From the NCBI GenBank assembly GCA_016789405.1, contig JAEUPQ010000019.1, forward strand, positions 1-64,000: a DNA stretch of 64,000 nt. Reading direction: 5' to 3'. The translations under genes were made by a program, and so were the position numbers. The stretch is from Lysobacteraceae bacterium (lineage in GTDB: Bacteria; Pseudomonadota; Gammaproteobacteria; Xanthomonadales; Xanthomonadaceae). Below the pieces are notes generated by a model that did no database searches, was not told the DNA's origin, and saw only the letters and a program-made list of their open reading frames with translations. Of this stretch, positions 26,866-38,176 are shown piece by piece (position 1 is the first letter of the stretch; each line of letters begins with the position of its first letter).

Positions 26866-26894
26866 TTACTTTCATCGCGATAAAGAGATAGAAT
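26866..26894 (+). promoter_or_regulatory. metF promoter with palindromic operator between -35 and -10
   Basis: TTACTT (26866-26871) and TAGAAT (26889-26894) are 17 bases apart. The palindrome ATCGCGAT (26874-26881), extended to CTTTC-ATCGCGAT-AAAG, sits between them. TTCATCGCGA (26871-26880) is followed after 8 bases by the -10, exactly as at ahcY. This suggests one repressor for both genes; SahR, an ArsR-type regulator of the methyl cycle in many Proteobacteria, is a candidate, but its gene is not in the window. Confidence 0.6.
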
Positions 26895-26921
26895 TTCGCC
26901 CGACCCGCCCGGACGCCTGTC

Positions 26922-27743
26922 ATGACCCCGATTTCCTTCGAGTTCTATCCGCCCAAGACCGACGACCAGCGCGCCCTGCTCGACCGCACCGCGGCCAAGC
27001 TCAGGAGCTACGCGCCGGAGTACGTGTCCTGCACCTTCGGGGCCGGCGGCTCCACGCTGAGCTACACCTCCGAGACCGTGCGCCACCTCCGCCAGGAACA
27101 CGGTTTCGACGCCGCACCCCACATCTCGTGCATGGGCGGCAGCCGCGAGGAGATCCGCGAGCTGCTGCGCCTGTACCGCGCGCTCGGCTGCACCCGCCTC
27201 GTCGCCCTGCGCGGCGACCTGCCCTCGGGCATGGCGCGCATGGGCGACCTGCGCTACGGCTCGGACCTGGTGAAGTTCATCCGCGACGAGCACGGCGACC
27301 ACTTCCACATCGAGGTCGGCGCGTATCCGGAAGTGCATCCGCAGGCCGACGATGCCTTCGCCGACCTGCGCAATTTCAAGACCAAGGTCGATGCGGGCGC
27401 CGACGCGGCGATCACCCAGTATTTCTACAACGCCGACGCCTATTTCCGCTTCGTCGACGACGTGCGCAAGCTCGGCGTCGAGGTGCCGATCGTGCCCGGG
27501 ATCATGCCGATCTCGAACTTCAGCCAGCTCAAGCGCTTCTCGGACGCTTGCGGCGCCGAAATCCCGCGCTGGATCGGCAAGCGCATGCAGGCGCTCGGCG
27601 ACGACGTCGACGGCATCCGCGACTTCGCCGCCGACCTCGTCGCCGACATGTGCCGGAAGCTCGTCGCCGGTGGCGCACCGTCGCTGCACTTCTACACGCT
27701 CAATCTCGCGAAGCCGACGCAATCGGTGCTGGCGCGGCTCTGA
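26922..27743 (+). CDS. metF: Methylenetetrahydrofolate reductase
   Basis: 273 residues. Reduces 5,10-methylene-THF to 5-methyl-THF with FAD, the methyl donor for methionine synthase. Seen: SFEFYPPKTDDQ start, SCTFGAGGSTL, HISCMG, ALRGDLPSG (ALRGD motif), IEVGAYPEVHP, DAAITQYFYNAD and PGIMPISNFSQLKRFSDACGAEIP, all typical of MetF. Length matches bacterial enzymes of this family. Monocistronic; its 3' end runs into the second repeat cluster. Transcription probably follows the operator described at its promoter. Confidence 0.96.
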   Translation: MTPISFEFYPPKTDDQRALLDRTAAKLRSYAPEYVSCTFGAGGSTLSYTSETVRHLRQEHGFDAAPHISCMGGSREEIRELLRLYRALGCTRLVALRGDLPSGMARMGDLRYGSDLVKFIRDEHGDHFHIEVGAYPEVHPQADDAFADLRNFKTKVDAGADAAITQYFYNADAYFRFVDDVRKLGVEVPIVPGIMPISNFSQLKRFSDACGAEIPRWIGKRMQALGDDVDGIRDFAADLVADMCRKLVAGGAPSLHFYTLNLAKPTQSVLARL

Positions 27744-27754
27744 TCGACGCAAGC

Positions 27755-27908
27755 GTTCGCTGACGCGCGCGGCAGTGCCGCGCAGGCGCACGGCGATGAT
27801 CGTTTCAATGATGCCGTCCCTGGCGGCACGTTTCGGACTTCGGGTTGTCCGGCCCGCACATCCGTGTGCGGGCGTTCGCTGACGCGCGCGGCAGTGCCGC
27901 GCAGGCGC
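27755..27908. repeat. Structured intergenic repeat, second cluster
   Basis: A 35-base sequence (GTTCGCTGAC then arms GCGCGGC/GCCGCGC around AGT, tail AGGCGC) occurs identically at 27755-27789 and 27874-27908. Between them lies the ~55-base segment and a hairpin A (27849-27873, arms GCCCGCACA/TGTGCGGGC) as in the cluster at 25935. The stop codon of the next gene starts only two bases beyond the repeat. It separates the 3' ends of metF and ampE. Confidence 0.75.
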
Positions 27909-27909
27909 G

Positions 27910-28818
27910 TCAGCTCACCCAACCCGCGACGACGAACAGAGCGAGGATCGCCAGCCACAGCAGCAGCACGCGCCAGACCAGGCTCATGGCGTCGCGCAGC
28001 TCGGGAAGCTCGCCGAGCTGCACCCAGGCATTGCCCGGAGCGACGCCTTCCTCGATGAGTTCGGAGGTTTCTTCGGCGATTTCGCTGCGCACGCTGGCGC
28101 GCCCGGCTGCAGCGAGGAACGCGTTGTCGAGCCGCAGCGACGCGCCACCCGCATCGCGCCACGCCGACAGGACCGTATCGAAATTGCCGACCAGCGCCAG
28201 CGCCAGCGACATCGCCTGCGCCACCGGCCAATCGAGCAGGGCGTGCAGTCGCTTCGCGCCGTCGCGGGCGGCAGGCGACAAGGCATCACCGGCGTCTTCG
28301 TGCGCACTCAGCGCCACCAGCCGGTACAGCAGGGCGCCGCTGGCACCCAGCAGCAGGAACCAGAACAACACGCCGAACCAGCGGCGCAGCGCGCTGGCGA
28401 ACACCGCCTCGATCATCGAAGCGCCTTCGCCGCCGCGCGCAGGATCCGCGCCGAGCCGGGCGATGGCGTCGCGACGCGCATCGGCGTTCTCCGCATCGAT
28501 CACCGCGCCGACATCCGCGTCCAGGTCGCGCGGCCCCCACGAGAAGAACAGCACGGCCAGCCCGAACAGCAGACCGAGGACGCCGAACAGCGGCGAATGC
28601 AGGGCGTACTGCAGCAGGGCAACGACCAGCAGCGGCGGCAGCAGCGCGATCAGGATGCCCGCCCGGCCATGGAAGAGACCGCCCGGCCCAGGGAAGATGC
28701 CAGCCAACCAATGCAGCCAGCGCGCGTGGAGGTCATGCCGCCGCACCGCACCGGCAAGCCCGGGCACGAGGTGGCCCAGTGCGAGCGCGAAGATCACGGC
28801 GATGAGAGTGGCGGCCAT
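27910..28818 (-). CDS. ampE: AmpE-like inner-membrane protein
   Basis: 302 residues with four or five hydrophobic segments: N-terminal (LIAVIFALALGHLVPGL), ~53-90, ~145-165 (FWFLLLGASGALLYRLVAL, the AmpE hallmark) and the C-terminal helix. AmpE is related to the cobalamin-biosynthesis membrane protein CobD/CbiB and is associated with the muropeptide-sensing AmpD/AmpG beta-lactamase pathway; its exact role is unsettled. No ampD is adjacent here. It starts nine bases after the nudC stop on the same strand, so erpA-nudC-ampE may be co-transcribed. Confidence 0.75.
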   Translation of the reverse strand: MAATLIAVIFALALGHLVPGLAGAVRRHDLHARWLHWLAGIFPGPGGLFHGRAGILIALLPPLLVVALLQYALHSPLFGVLGLLFGLAVLFFSWGPRDLDADVGAVIDAENADARRDAIARLGADPARGGEGASMIEAVFASALRRWFGVLFWFLLLGASGALLYRLVALSAHEDAGDALSPAARDGAKRLHALLDWPVAQAMSLALALVGNFDTVLSAWRDAGGASLRLDNAFLAAAGRASVRSEIAEETSELIEEGVAPGNAWVQLGELPELRDAMSLVWRVLLLWLAILALFVVAGWVS

Positions 28819-28827
28819 CCCCGAAGT

Positions 28828-29757
28828 CTACTCCGCGACCGACACTCCGGCGTGCCAGGCTTCGATCAGCCAGCGCGAGATCGACACCGACGGCGACAGC
28901 AGCAGGCCATCGTCTCGCGTGTCGCCGCGGAGTGCGGCACCGACCTCGTCGCGCGTGAACCAGCGCGCATCCTCGAGCTCGTCGTCAGCTTGCGGTGGAT
29001 CGGGTTCTGCATCGGCGACAAAGCCCAGCATCAGCGAGGACGGGAACGGCCAGGGCTGCGACGCCAGGTAGCGCGAGGCGCGCACGCGCACGCCTGCTTC
29101 TTCCATCACTTCGCGGGCCACGGTCTGCTCCAGCGTCTCGCCGGGCTCGACAAATCCAGCCAGCGTGGAGTAGCGGCGCGCCGGCCAGCTGGCCTGGCGC
29201 CCGAGCAGCAGGCGCTCGCCATCGGTCACTGCGACGATCACCGCAGGATCGGTGCGCGGGTAATGATCGAGGCCGCAGGCGTCGCAGCGTCCCTGCCAAC
29301 CACCGCGCAGCCAGTGCAACGTGCCGCCGCATGCGCCGCAGAACCGATGCCTGCGTCGCCAGTGCAACAGCGCGCGCGCCTGCGCAAACGCCGTCGACTC
29401 GAACGCGGGCCAGTGCGCGGCGGCGCTGCGCAGGTCGATGCGGCCATCGCGTGCCGGGCGAGCCTCGAACGGCGCAGATTCCGCGCCCTGCGCACCATCT
29501 CCCATGTCGATCGCGAACCAGCCCTCGTCGCCGCGCAGGCCGAGGAACACGGCCTCGTCGGGATTCGCATCCAGCTCAGCGCCGCGCGGCACGTCCGGCG
29601 CGCCATCGGCGCCCGCGAACGTGCGGCCCTCGGCGTCGACGCGCAGCACGCGCCCCTCGCGCCAGAGCGTGCGCAGCGCATCGGGATGGTCGCGAAGATG
29701 GTCGGCGCGCAGCAGCGCGTCCTCGACGAAGGCGAAGCGCGGTACCGGCGGCGTCAC
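28828..29757 (-). CDS. nudC: NAD(+)/NADH diphosphatase (decapping) NudC
   Basis: 309 residues from GTG 29757, chosen because this codon lies just past the erpA stop, with GAGG before it; the ATG at 29841 would overlap erpA by more than 70 bases. Seen: four-cysteine zinc knuckle FCGACG...CDACG, DHYPRTDPAVI, Nudix box GFVEPGETLEQTVAREVMEEAGV (matches GX5EX7REUXEEXGU) and the NudC-specific SQPWPFPSSLM. It hydrolyses NADH and removes NAD caps from RNA. Immediately downstream of erpA. Confidence 0.94.
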   Translation of the reverse strand: MTPPVPRFAFVEDALLRADHLRDHPDALRTLWREGRVLRVDAEGRTFAGADGAPDVPRGAELDANPDEAVFLGLRGDEGWFAIDMGDGAQGAESAPFEARPARDGRIDLRSAAAHWPAFESTAFAQARALLHWRRRHRFCGACGGTLHWLRGGWQGRCDACGLDHYPRTDPAVIVAVTDGERLLLGRQASWPARRYSTLAGFVEPGETLEQTVAREVMEEAGVRVRASRYLASQPWPFPSSLMLGFVADAEPDPPQADDELEDARWFTRDEVGAALRGDTRDDGLLLSPSVSISRWLIEAWHAGVSVAE

Positions 29758-29767
29758 GGTGGACGCC

Positions 29768-30151
29768 TCAGGCGCTGAAGCTGCTGCCGCAGCCGCAGGT
29801 GGTCTTCGCGTTGGGATTGCGGATGACGAACTGCGATCCATGCAGGCTTTCGGTGTAGTCGACCTGCGCGCCGGCCAGGTACTGCAGGCTGAGGGGATCG
29901 ACCAGCAGCGTGACCTCGTTGGTCGCCACCGCGAAATCGTCCTCGTTCTGCTGTTCGTCGAATTCGAATCCGTACTGGAAGCCGGAACAGCCGCCGCCCT
30001 GGATGTACACGCGGAGCTTCAGCGCGGGATTGCCTTCCTCGGCGATCAGCTCGCGCACCTTGGCGGCGGCGGCGGCGGTGAAGTCGATCAACGGCGCCAT
30101 GGCATCGGCGGTCGGCGTCGTGGCGGTCTGGGTCTGCATCGGGGTATCCAT
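29768..30151 (-). CDS. erpA: Iron-sulfur cluster insertion protein ErpA
   Basis: 127 residues. A-type Fe-S carrier with the three conserved cysteines: GGGCSGF and CGCGSSF. Start chosen at ATG 30151 (MDTPMQTQ); the core begins near [17 protein letters not shown]. It donates clusters to respiratory and isoprenoid-pathway enzymes. The N-terminus is ~15 residues longer than E. coli ErpA. It ends ten bases before the nudC start and lies 53 bases downstream of the DUF6776-like gene. Confidence 0.94.
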   Translation of the reverse strand: MDTPMQTQTATTPTADAMAPLIDFTAAAAAKVRELIAEEGNPALKLRVYIQGGGCSGFQYGFEFDEQQNEDDFAVATNEVTLLVDPLSLQYLAGAQVDYTESLHGSQFVIRNPNAKTTCGCGSSFSA

Positions 30152-30204
30152 GTGGCACAGCATGGGGCGCGGGTGATGACGGTTCAAGCGCGCCGACGGA
30201 TCGC

Positions 30205-31374
30205 TCAGTTGTCGGCCCCTGCCTTCAGCGTCTCCGGCCACGGGAACGACTGCTCGACGGCGCTTCCGCCCGCAGGCACCAGCCGCACCGTCACCCGCAG
30301 GGGCTTGAAGCCTTCAGGCAGCATGACTTCGCCTTCGACCTGCTGGAAATACTTGAACGAGTAATCCAGCCCCGGCGCGTTGTTCAGCTTGCGCAGGCCG
30401 GACCAGGCGAGCTTCTCCAGGCGGTCGTTGCGCGTGCCCTCGATCCCCAGCGTCAACCGCCCGGTGTTCGCCGCGCCGCGGTTGAGGTTCTGGGTGAGCG
30501 TGGCCGTGAAGTGCCAGACGTCGCCGCCCTGCTGGCGCATGTCCAGGTCGTGCACGCTCAGGCCGCGGCGCTGGCCGGTCGCGCCGACGAACCGCTCGTA
30601 GAAGGCGATGTCTGCGCGCAAGCCGGCGATTTCCTCGTCGCGCTCGGCAAGCGTGCGCTCCAGGTCCCGGTTGGCCTCGCGGCTGATCTGGTCGGAACGG
30701 CGCAATGTCGATACTTCCTGGGTCAGGCGGTCGTTCTTCGCGCGTTGTGCCGATGCGCTGCGGCCATCCGCATCGCCCGCGAAGTAGGTCGTCCAGACGC
30801 CCCACAGGCCGAAGCCGAGCGCGAGCAGGAACACGGCCAGTGCGACGTAGACCCAGTGGTGGCCGCCGTGGTGGAGGTGCGGATCGAACGCATGCCCCCC
30901 CGTTCCACCGCCGGACCCGCCCGTGCGTGGCACGGAGGAACCGGAAGCAGCAGGCTCGCTCTCACCGGAGGTCGGTGCGCCCGCGGCATGGCCACCGCCC
31001 GGACTGTCCCACTCGCCGCTGGATGCGCCGACCACGGTCCACGTGTCGTAGATCGAGGGCACCGGTTGTGCCGGTGGAGGAGCGACTTCGATGGGCCCAT
31101 CGAAGTCGATGCGAGGACCGGCCGGAGCACTGTCGTGTTCCTCGCGGCGCTCGGGCGAGGTCGCGATGGCCTCGACGGAAGCCTGTTCGGACGGCGGGTC
31201 GGCCGGTGCGCCCTTGCGCTTGCGGCGACGCTTGCCGGCCCTGCCGCCTCGGCCGCCACCGGCGGCTTCGCCGTCGGACAGCGCGCGATCGAGCAGGGCA
31301 CGAACGGCGGGCGCGGCCTCGGGCGTCTCTGCGGGCACGGTCGCCGGGCCGACGCTGTCGGGAGTCTCGTTCAT
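30205..31374 (-). CDS. Single-span coiled-coil membrane protein, DUF6776-like
   Basis: 389 residues from ATG 31374 (AGGA upstream; a GTG two codons earlier is also possible). The first ~180 residues are low complexity, with a basic run (GKRRRKRKG) and Pro/Ala/Gly stretches. One transmembrane helix follows ([20 protein letters not shown], ~177-196), then a coiled coil (~215-265, ending [18 protein letters not shown]) and a globular periplasmic domain ([14 protein letters not shown]...VTVRLVP) that resembles DUF6776. Xanthomonadales carry similar proteins near erpA. Function unknown. Reads toward erpA on the same strand. Confidence 0.7.
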   Translation of the reverse strand: MNETPDSVGPATVPAETPEAAPAVRALLDRALSDGEAAGGGRGGRAGKRRRKRKGAPADPPSEQASVEAIATSPERREEHDSAPAGPRIDFDGPIEVAPPPAQPVPSIYDTWTVVGASSGEWDSPGGGHAAGAPTSGESEPAASGSSVPRTGGSGGGTGGHAFDPHLHHGGHHWVYVALAVFLLALGFGLWGVWTTYFAGDADGRSASAQRAKNDRLTQEVSTLRRSDQISREANRDLERTLAERDEEIAGLRADIAFYERFVGATGQRRGLSVHDLDMRQQGGDVWHFTATLTQNLNRGAANTGRLTLGIEGTRNDRLEKLAWSGLRKLNNAPGLDYSFKYFQQVEGEVMLPEGFKPLRVTVRLVPAGGSAVEQSFPWPETLKAGADN

Positions 31375-31575
31375 CGGCACATCCTACCGTCTGTCCGCAG
31401 GAGACTGGGTGACGCAGGACCGGATTGGCGGCATCGGTCATCCCTCTGCCCGGCCGTTCGTCACGCCGTCGCATTTCTTAAGCGATCAGCCAGCTTCCTG
31501 ACCGATACTGTGCGCGCTGCGGCCGCACCGGTCGCGACCTGCGCCCTGCCGGGCGCACTGCTGGGGGAATGCGTC

Positions 31576-32157
31576 ATGACCGAAGCGCATGTATTCGCCA
31601 TCGGGATCCTGCTGGCCTGGCTCGCCGGCGTGCGCGCCTATCTCACTGTTTTCGGGGTCGGGATCGCTGGCGTGATGGGCTGGCTGGACCTGCCGCCCGC
31701 ACTGGAAGCGACGACGTCTCCCTGGGTACTCGGCGTGTCCGGGGCGCTCGCACTGGCCGAGTTCTTCGCCGACAAGATTCCGGGCGTCGACTCCGGCTGG
31801 GACCTGCTGCACACCCTGCTCCGCGTGCCGGCAGGCGCTTTCCTCGCCGCCGCCGCGATTTCGCCGGACGGTGAGCTCGGCGCCGGCATGCTCGCCGCAG
31901 GGGCTGGCGCAGCGCTGGTCAGCCACACGCTGAAATCCGGCACCCGCGCCCTGATCAACACCTCGCCCGAGCCGGTGAGCAACTGGACCGCATCGGTCGC
32001 CGAGGACACGGTGGTGGTGGGCGGACTGGCCCTGGCCTGGAGCTACCCCTGGATCGCACTGGCGGTGGTCGTGCTGGTCGGCCTGTCCGTGGGACTGGTG
32101 GTCTGGTGGCTGTGCCGCAAGGTCTACCGGGGGGTGTCGCGGCTGCTGTCGACCTGA
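31576..32157 (+). CDS. DUF4126 family membrane protein
   Basis: 193 residues from ATG 31576 (MTEAHVFAIGILLAWLAGVRAY). Five or six hydrophobic helices; PWVLGVSGALALAEFFADKIPGVDSGWDLLHT is the DUF4126 signature, and LKSGTRALINTSPEPVSNW follows. Integral inner-membrane protein of unknown function. It has no obvious partner: the divergent gene is 201 bases away and the next gene downstream starts 125 bases later with its own site. Confidence 0.85.
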   Translation: MTEAHVFAIGILLAWLAGVRAYLTVFGVGIAGVMGWLDLPPALEATTSPWVLGVSGALALAEFFADKIPGVDSGWDLLHTLLRVPAGAFLAAAAISPDGELGAGMLAAGAGAALVSHTLKSGTRALINTSPEPVSNWTASVAEDTVVVGGLALAWSYPWIALAVVVLVGLSVGLVVWWLCRKVYRGVSRLLST

Positions 32158-32282
32158 ACGTCGACCTGAACGCAGCCCGCGCGCCCGCGGGAACGACCTC
32201 GGACGAACCGTGCCCGGCGCGGCGCGGCGACTTCCCATCGCGGAGCGAACCCGCATAATGCGTGGATTCGCAGGGAGTCACG

Positions 32283-34145
32283 ATGTCTTTCGCAGCCAAC
32301 GAGCGCACATCATCCGGTTCCGCAGCGCGCGGTGGCGCGCAGGCGCGCGCCGAGTATCCGCCGACCGGTTACTGGCGCCGCTGGTGCGGCGACGCGCCGG
32401 CGGCGACCGAAGCCCTCGCCACCGCCCCGGTCGAAGCGGAAGCCGCGATCGCGCCGGCACCGAAGGTCGTTCCCACCGAACAGGGTGAGCCGCCATACCG
32501 CGTGCTGATCGTCGAGGACGATCGCAGCCAGGCCCTCTTCGCGCAGGGCGTGCTGCGCGGCGCCGGGATGGAAGCGGAAGTGGTACCGCTGGCCAGCGAC
32601 ACCATGTCGATGCTGGCCCGGCTGCAGCCCGATCTCGTGCTGATGGACCTGCACATGCCGGGCATGAGCGGTACCGAGCTGACAGCGCAGATCCGCGGCA
32701 ACGCCGCCTATGCGCATATTCCCGTGGTGTTCCTGACCGGCGACACCGACCCGGAAAGCCATCTGGAAGTGCTCGACAGCGGTGCCGACGACTACCTCAG
32801 CAAGCCCGTGCGCCCGCGACATCTCATCGCTGCCGTGCAGAATCGCGTGCGCCGCGCGCGTGCGCTGAAGCAGCAGCGCGAGCAGGAAGTTCGTCGTCAT
32901 CCGACCACCGGCCTGCTCACCCGCACCTTCATGCTGCAGCAGCTGACGCAGGCCTTCCCGACGCAGACCGTCGGCGCGGTGCACTTCGTCGTGATCGAAG
33001 GCACTTCGGCGCTGCGCGACCACTACGGCTACGCCGCGCTGGACGCCGTGCTGTCCGAGGCCGGCCGCCTGATCGGCGAGGTGTCCGGCGAACGGCCTGC
33101 GGCGCGCCTCAACGACAACACCTTCGTCGTCTACTGGCCTGGCCTGCCGCCCGATCGCCACATGCTCTGGGCCCGCCAGCTGCGCGACACCTTCACCGGC
33201 CGCCAGCTGCAGATCGGCGCCGACACGCTGCGCCTGCGCGCCTGCGTCGGCTACGTCGACCTGGCCCATGGTTTCAGCGACGCCGGTGCCGCGCTGGGTG
33301 CCGCCGAGGAGGCCCTGCGCGCGGCGCGCATCGATCCCATCGGCATCGCGGCCTATCGACCGCCGTCTGAAGCGGTGTCAGAACACGCCGCGAACCTGCT
33401 GTCGCAGCTGCAGGAAGCACTGAACAACGAGCGCCTGGAGCTCGCCTTCCAGCCGATCGTCTCGGTGGTCGGCGGCGACCAGGAGCAGTACCAGACCCTG
33501 GTACGACTGCGCGATGGCAGCGGACAGCTGCACACCGCCGCGGAGATCGTGCCCCTGGCCGAACGCGCCGGACTGGTCCACGAGATCGATCGCAGGGTGA
33601 TGAGCCGCGCGATCGCGATCCTCGGCGAGCAACCGGTCGGCGGCCGCCGCGCGCGCCTGTTCGTGCCGCAGTCGGCGCGCAGCCTTGGGCAGGACGGCTA
33701 TTCCAAATGGCTGCTGGACTCGCTCGACAAGCTGGACATCGAGGGCGAGCTGCTGGTCGTCGACGTGAGGCTGAACGAAGCGCAACTGCATTCGGTGATC
33801 GTGCGCGAGTTCTGCCAGCAGATGATGGCCGCCGGCGTGCGCCTGTGCCTGAGCCAGTTCCAGTCCAATCCGGAAGCCGATGCACTGCTGTCGCAGTTGC
33901 CGCTGAGCTATGTGCGCCTGTCGCCGCACTACGCGCACAAGATCGACCAGCAGGCCGTGCAGGACGAAATGAAGCTCCTCATCGAGCGTGCGCACCTGCT
34001 TGGCCTGCAGGTCATCGGCCAGCACGTCGAGGATCCGCAGACGGCCGCGACCCTGTGGCTGAGCGGCATCGATTTCATCCAGGGCGATCTGGTGCAACGC
34101 GCCAACCAGGCGATGGATTTCGACTTCCAGCACTCGTTGCTGTAA
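32283..34145 (+). CDS. Receiver - degenerate GGDEF - degenerate EAL protein (FimX-like c-di-GMP effector)
   Basis: 620 residues from ATG 32283. An N-terminal Ala-rich tail precedes a receiver domain (~72-190: VLIVEDD, Asp122 in LMDLHMPG, Lys in SKPV). Residues ~205-355 form a GGDEF-like domain in which the signature is NDNTF, so cyclase activity is unlikely. Residues ~375-615 form an EAL-like domain with YQTLVR in place of YEALLR and other acids missing (SQFQSN for DDFG), so hydrolysis is unlikely. Double degeneration with an intact receiver is the layout of c-di-GMP-binding effectors such as FimX (type IV pili). The terminal FIQGDLVQ...MDFDF resembles that group. The hybrid kinase downstream may phosphorylate Asp122. 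Confidence 0.85.
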   Translation: MSFAANERTSSGSAARGGAQARAEYPPTGYWRRWCGDAPAATEALATAPVEAEAAIAPAPKVVPTEQGEPPYRVLIVEDDRSQALFAQGVLRGAGMEAEVVPLASDTMSMLARLQPDLVLMDLHMPGMSGTELTAQIRGNAAYAHIPVVFLTGDTDPESHLEVLDSGADDYLSKPVRPRHLIAAVQNRVRRARALKQQREQEVRRHPTTGLLTRTFMLQQLTQAFPTQTVGAVHFVVIEGTSALRDHYGYAALDAVLSEAGRLIGEVSGERPAARLNDNTFVVYWPGLPPDRHMLWARQLRDTFTGRQLQIGADTLRLRACVGYVDLAHGFSDAGAALGAAEEALRAARIDPIGIAAYRPPSEAVSEHAANLLSQLQEALNNERLELAFQPIVSVVGGDQEQYQTLVRLRDGSGQLHTAAEIVPLAERAGLVHEIDRRVMSRAIAILGEQPVGGRRARLFVPQSARSLGQDGYSKWLLDSLDKLDIEGELLVVDVRLNEAQLHSVIVREFCQQMMAAGVRLCLSQFQSNPEADALLSQLPLSYVRLSPHYAHKIDQQAVQDEMKLLIERAHLLGLQVIGQHVEDPQTAATLWLSGIDFIQGDLVQRANQAMDFDFQHSLL

Positions 34146-34316
34146 GCGGAAACCCGGCCGCCCGGGGCGGTCCACGGGCGGCGTCGCTGGTCAAGCCGGG
34201 CCGGGCTGGGGCATCATCGCTCATCCGGTGTGCGGATTCTGGCGCGCCGGGCCGGCGCGCGCGGTCCAGGGGGGGCCGCGGCGCGGTACTCCGTTCGCAA
34301 CGCAGGTACGCCGATC

Positions 34317-37256
<2,940 letters not shown>

Positions 37257-37277
37257 GGTCCGATCCGGTGCCTCGCA

Positions 37278-37312
37278 CGAAAAAGGCGACCTCGCGGTCG
37301 CCTTTTTCGTTG
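37278..37312. terminator. Bidirectional terminator between the hybrid kinase and bfr
   Basis: A perfect 14-bp stem (37278-37291 with 37296-37309) carries A5 on one side and T5 on the other, so it can terminate in both directions. It separates the convergent hybrid kinase and bacterioferritin genes. Confidence 0.9.
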
Positions 37313-37333
37313 CCGTCGTCACCGGGACGCCGA

Positions 37334-37804
37334 TCAGCTTTCGATCTTGGTCAGCAGGTAGTTCTGTTCGCCCAGGCGTTCGATCAGCGACAGTTGGGTC
37401 TCGATCCAGTCGATGTGCTCTTCCTCAGAGTCGAGGATGTCGGCGAACAACTGCCGGCTGACGTAGTCGCCGACCTGTTCGCAGTGCGCGATGGCGTCGC
37501 GCAGCAGCGGCACGGCTTCCAGTTCCAGCGCCAGGTCGCACTCCAGCAGTTCCTTGGGGTTCTCGCCGATGCGCAGCTTGCCCAATGCCTGGAAGTTCGG
37601 CAGGCCGTCGAGGAACAGGATGCGGTCCGACAGCTTGTCGGCATGCTTCATCTCGTCGATCGACTCGTGGTACTCGTGTTCGGCCAGTTCCTTCAGGCCC
37701 CAGTTCTTCAGCATCTTCGCGTGAAGGAAATACTGGTTGATCGCGGTCAGCTCGTTGAAGAGCGCCTTGTTGAGGAATTCGATGGTCTTGGGGTTGCCCT
37801 TCAT
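37334..37804 (-). CDS. bfr: Bacterioferritin
   Basis: 156 residues from ATG 37804. Ferritin-fold iron storage protein with haem. Seen: [26 protein letters not shown] (ferroxidase Glu18), [27 protein letters not shown] (Glu/His ligands and haem Met in IDEMKHAD), ECDLALE and [14 protein letters not shown] (Glu/His ligands). All ferroxidase residues appear present. bfd, encoding its ferredoxin for iron release, lies 111 bases upstream on the same strand. Confidence 0.96.
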   Translation of the reverse strand: MKGNPKTIEFLNKALFNELTAINQYFLHAKMLKNWGLKELAEHEYHESIDEMKHADKLSDRILFLDGLPNFQALGKLRIGENPKELLECDLALELEAVPLLRDAIAHCEQVGDYVSRQLFADILDSEEEHIDWIETQLSLIERLGEQNYLLTKIES

Positions 37805-37915
37805 GTCCGGCCTCCGTTGCAAACAGGCCGGTACTTTAGCCGCGATCGGAAAACGATGAAGGAATGCGAATCGTGTGCGATTGCACGACGTCCGCTTGAC
37901 AGCGGCTGGAGAGGA

Positions 37916-38113
37916 TCAGGCGGCGTTCGCGACCGCGACGGCCTCGTCGGCGCCGTGCACTTCGTCCAGGATCGCGGTCGCCATGCACACGCAACTGCCG
38001 CAGCCCGCGCCGCAGCCGGTGCGCATCGTCAGCTCCGACATGGTGCGGCAGCCGCTGTGGGCAGTCTGGCGGATCTCGCGTTCGGTGACGCCGTTGCAGA
38101 GGCAGACGTACAT
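37916..38113 (-). CDS. bfd: Bacterioferritin-associated ferredoxin Bfd
   Basis: 65 residues. [2Fe-2S] protein that reduces bacterioferritin to release iron. Seen: MYVCLCNGVTEREIR and CGAGCGSC, giving the CxC...CxxC ligand set of Bfd. A Fur-box-like sequence lies about 50 bases upstream of its ATG, which agrees with induction of bfd under iron starvation in other proteobacteria. Confidence 0.94.
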   Translation of the reverse strand: MYVCLCNGVTEREIRQTAHSGCRTMSELTMRTGCGAGCGSCVCMATAILDEVHGADEAVAVANAA

Positions 38114-38157
38114 GGCGAATGGACCGGTCCGGTGGGAACGGTTCTCATTTCGCCACG

Positions 38158-38176
38158 GATGAGAATGATTGTCAAT
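38158..38176 (-). promoter_or_regulatory. Probable Fur box upstream of bfd
   Basis: GATGAGAATGATTGTCAAT closely follows the Fur pattern of repeated NATA/TAT-like hexamers (compare TGAGAATNATTCTCATT). It overlaps the 3' end of rppH. Identified by pattern only. Confidence 0.6.

Noticed and set aside
25935-27908. CRISPR array
   Set aside because: The repeats are few, hairpin-based, of unequal spacing and without unique spacers of constant length.
34230-34316. GTG 34230 as start of the hybrid kinase
   Set aside because: The extra residues are Arg/Gly/Ala text with no family match, and TTG 34317 has AGGT at a usable distance; still not certain.
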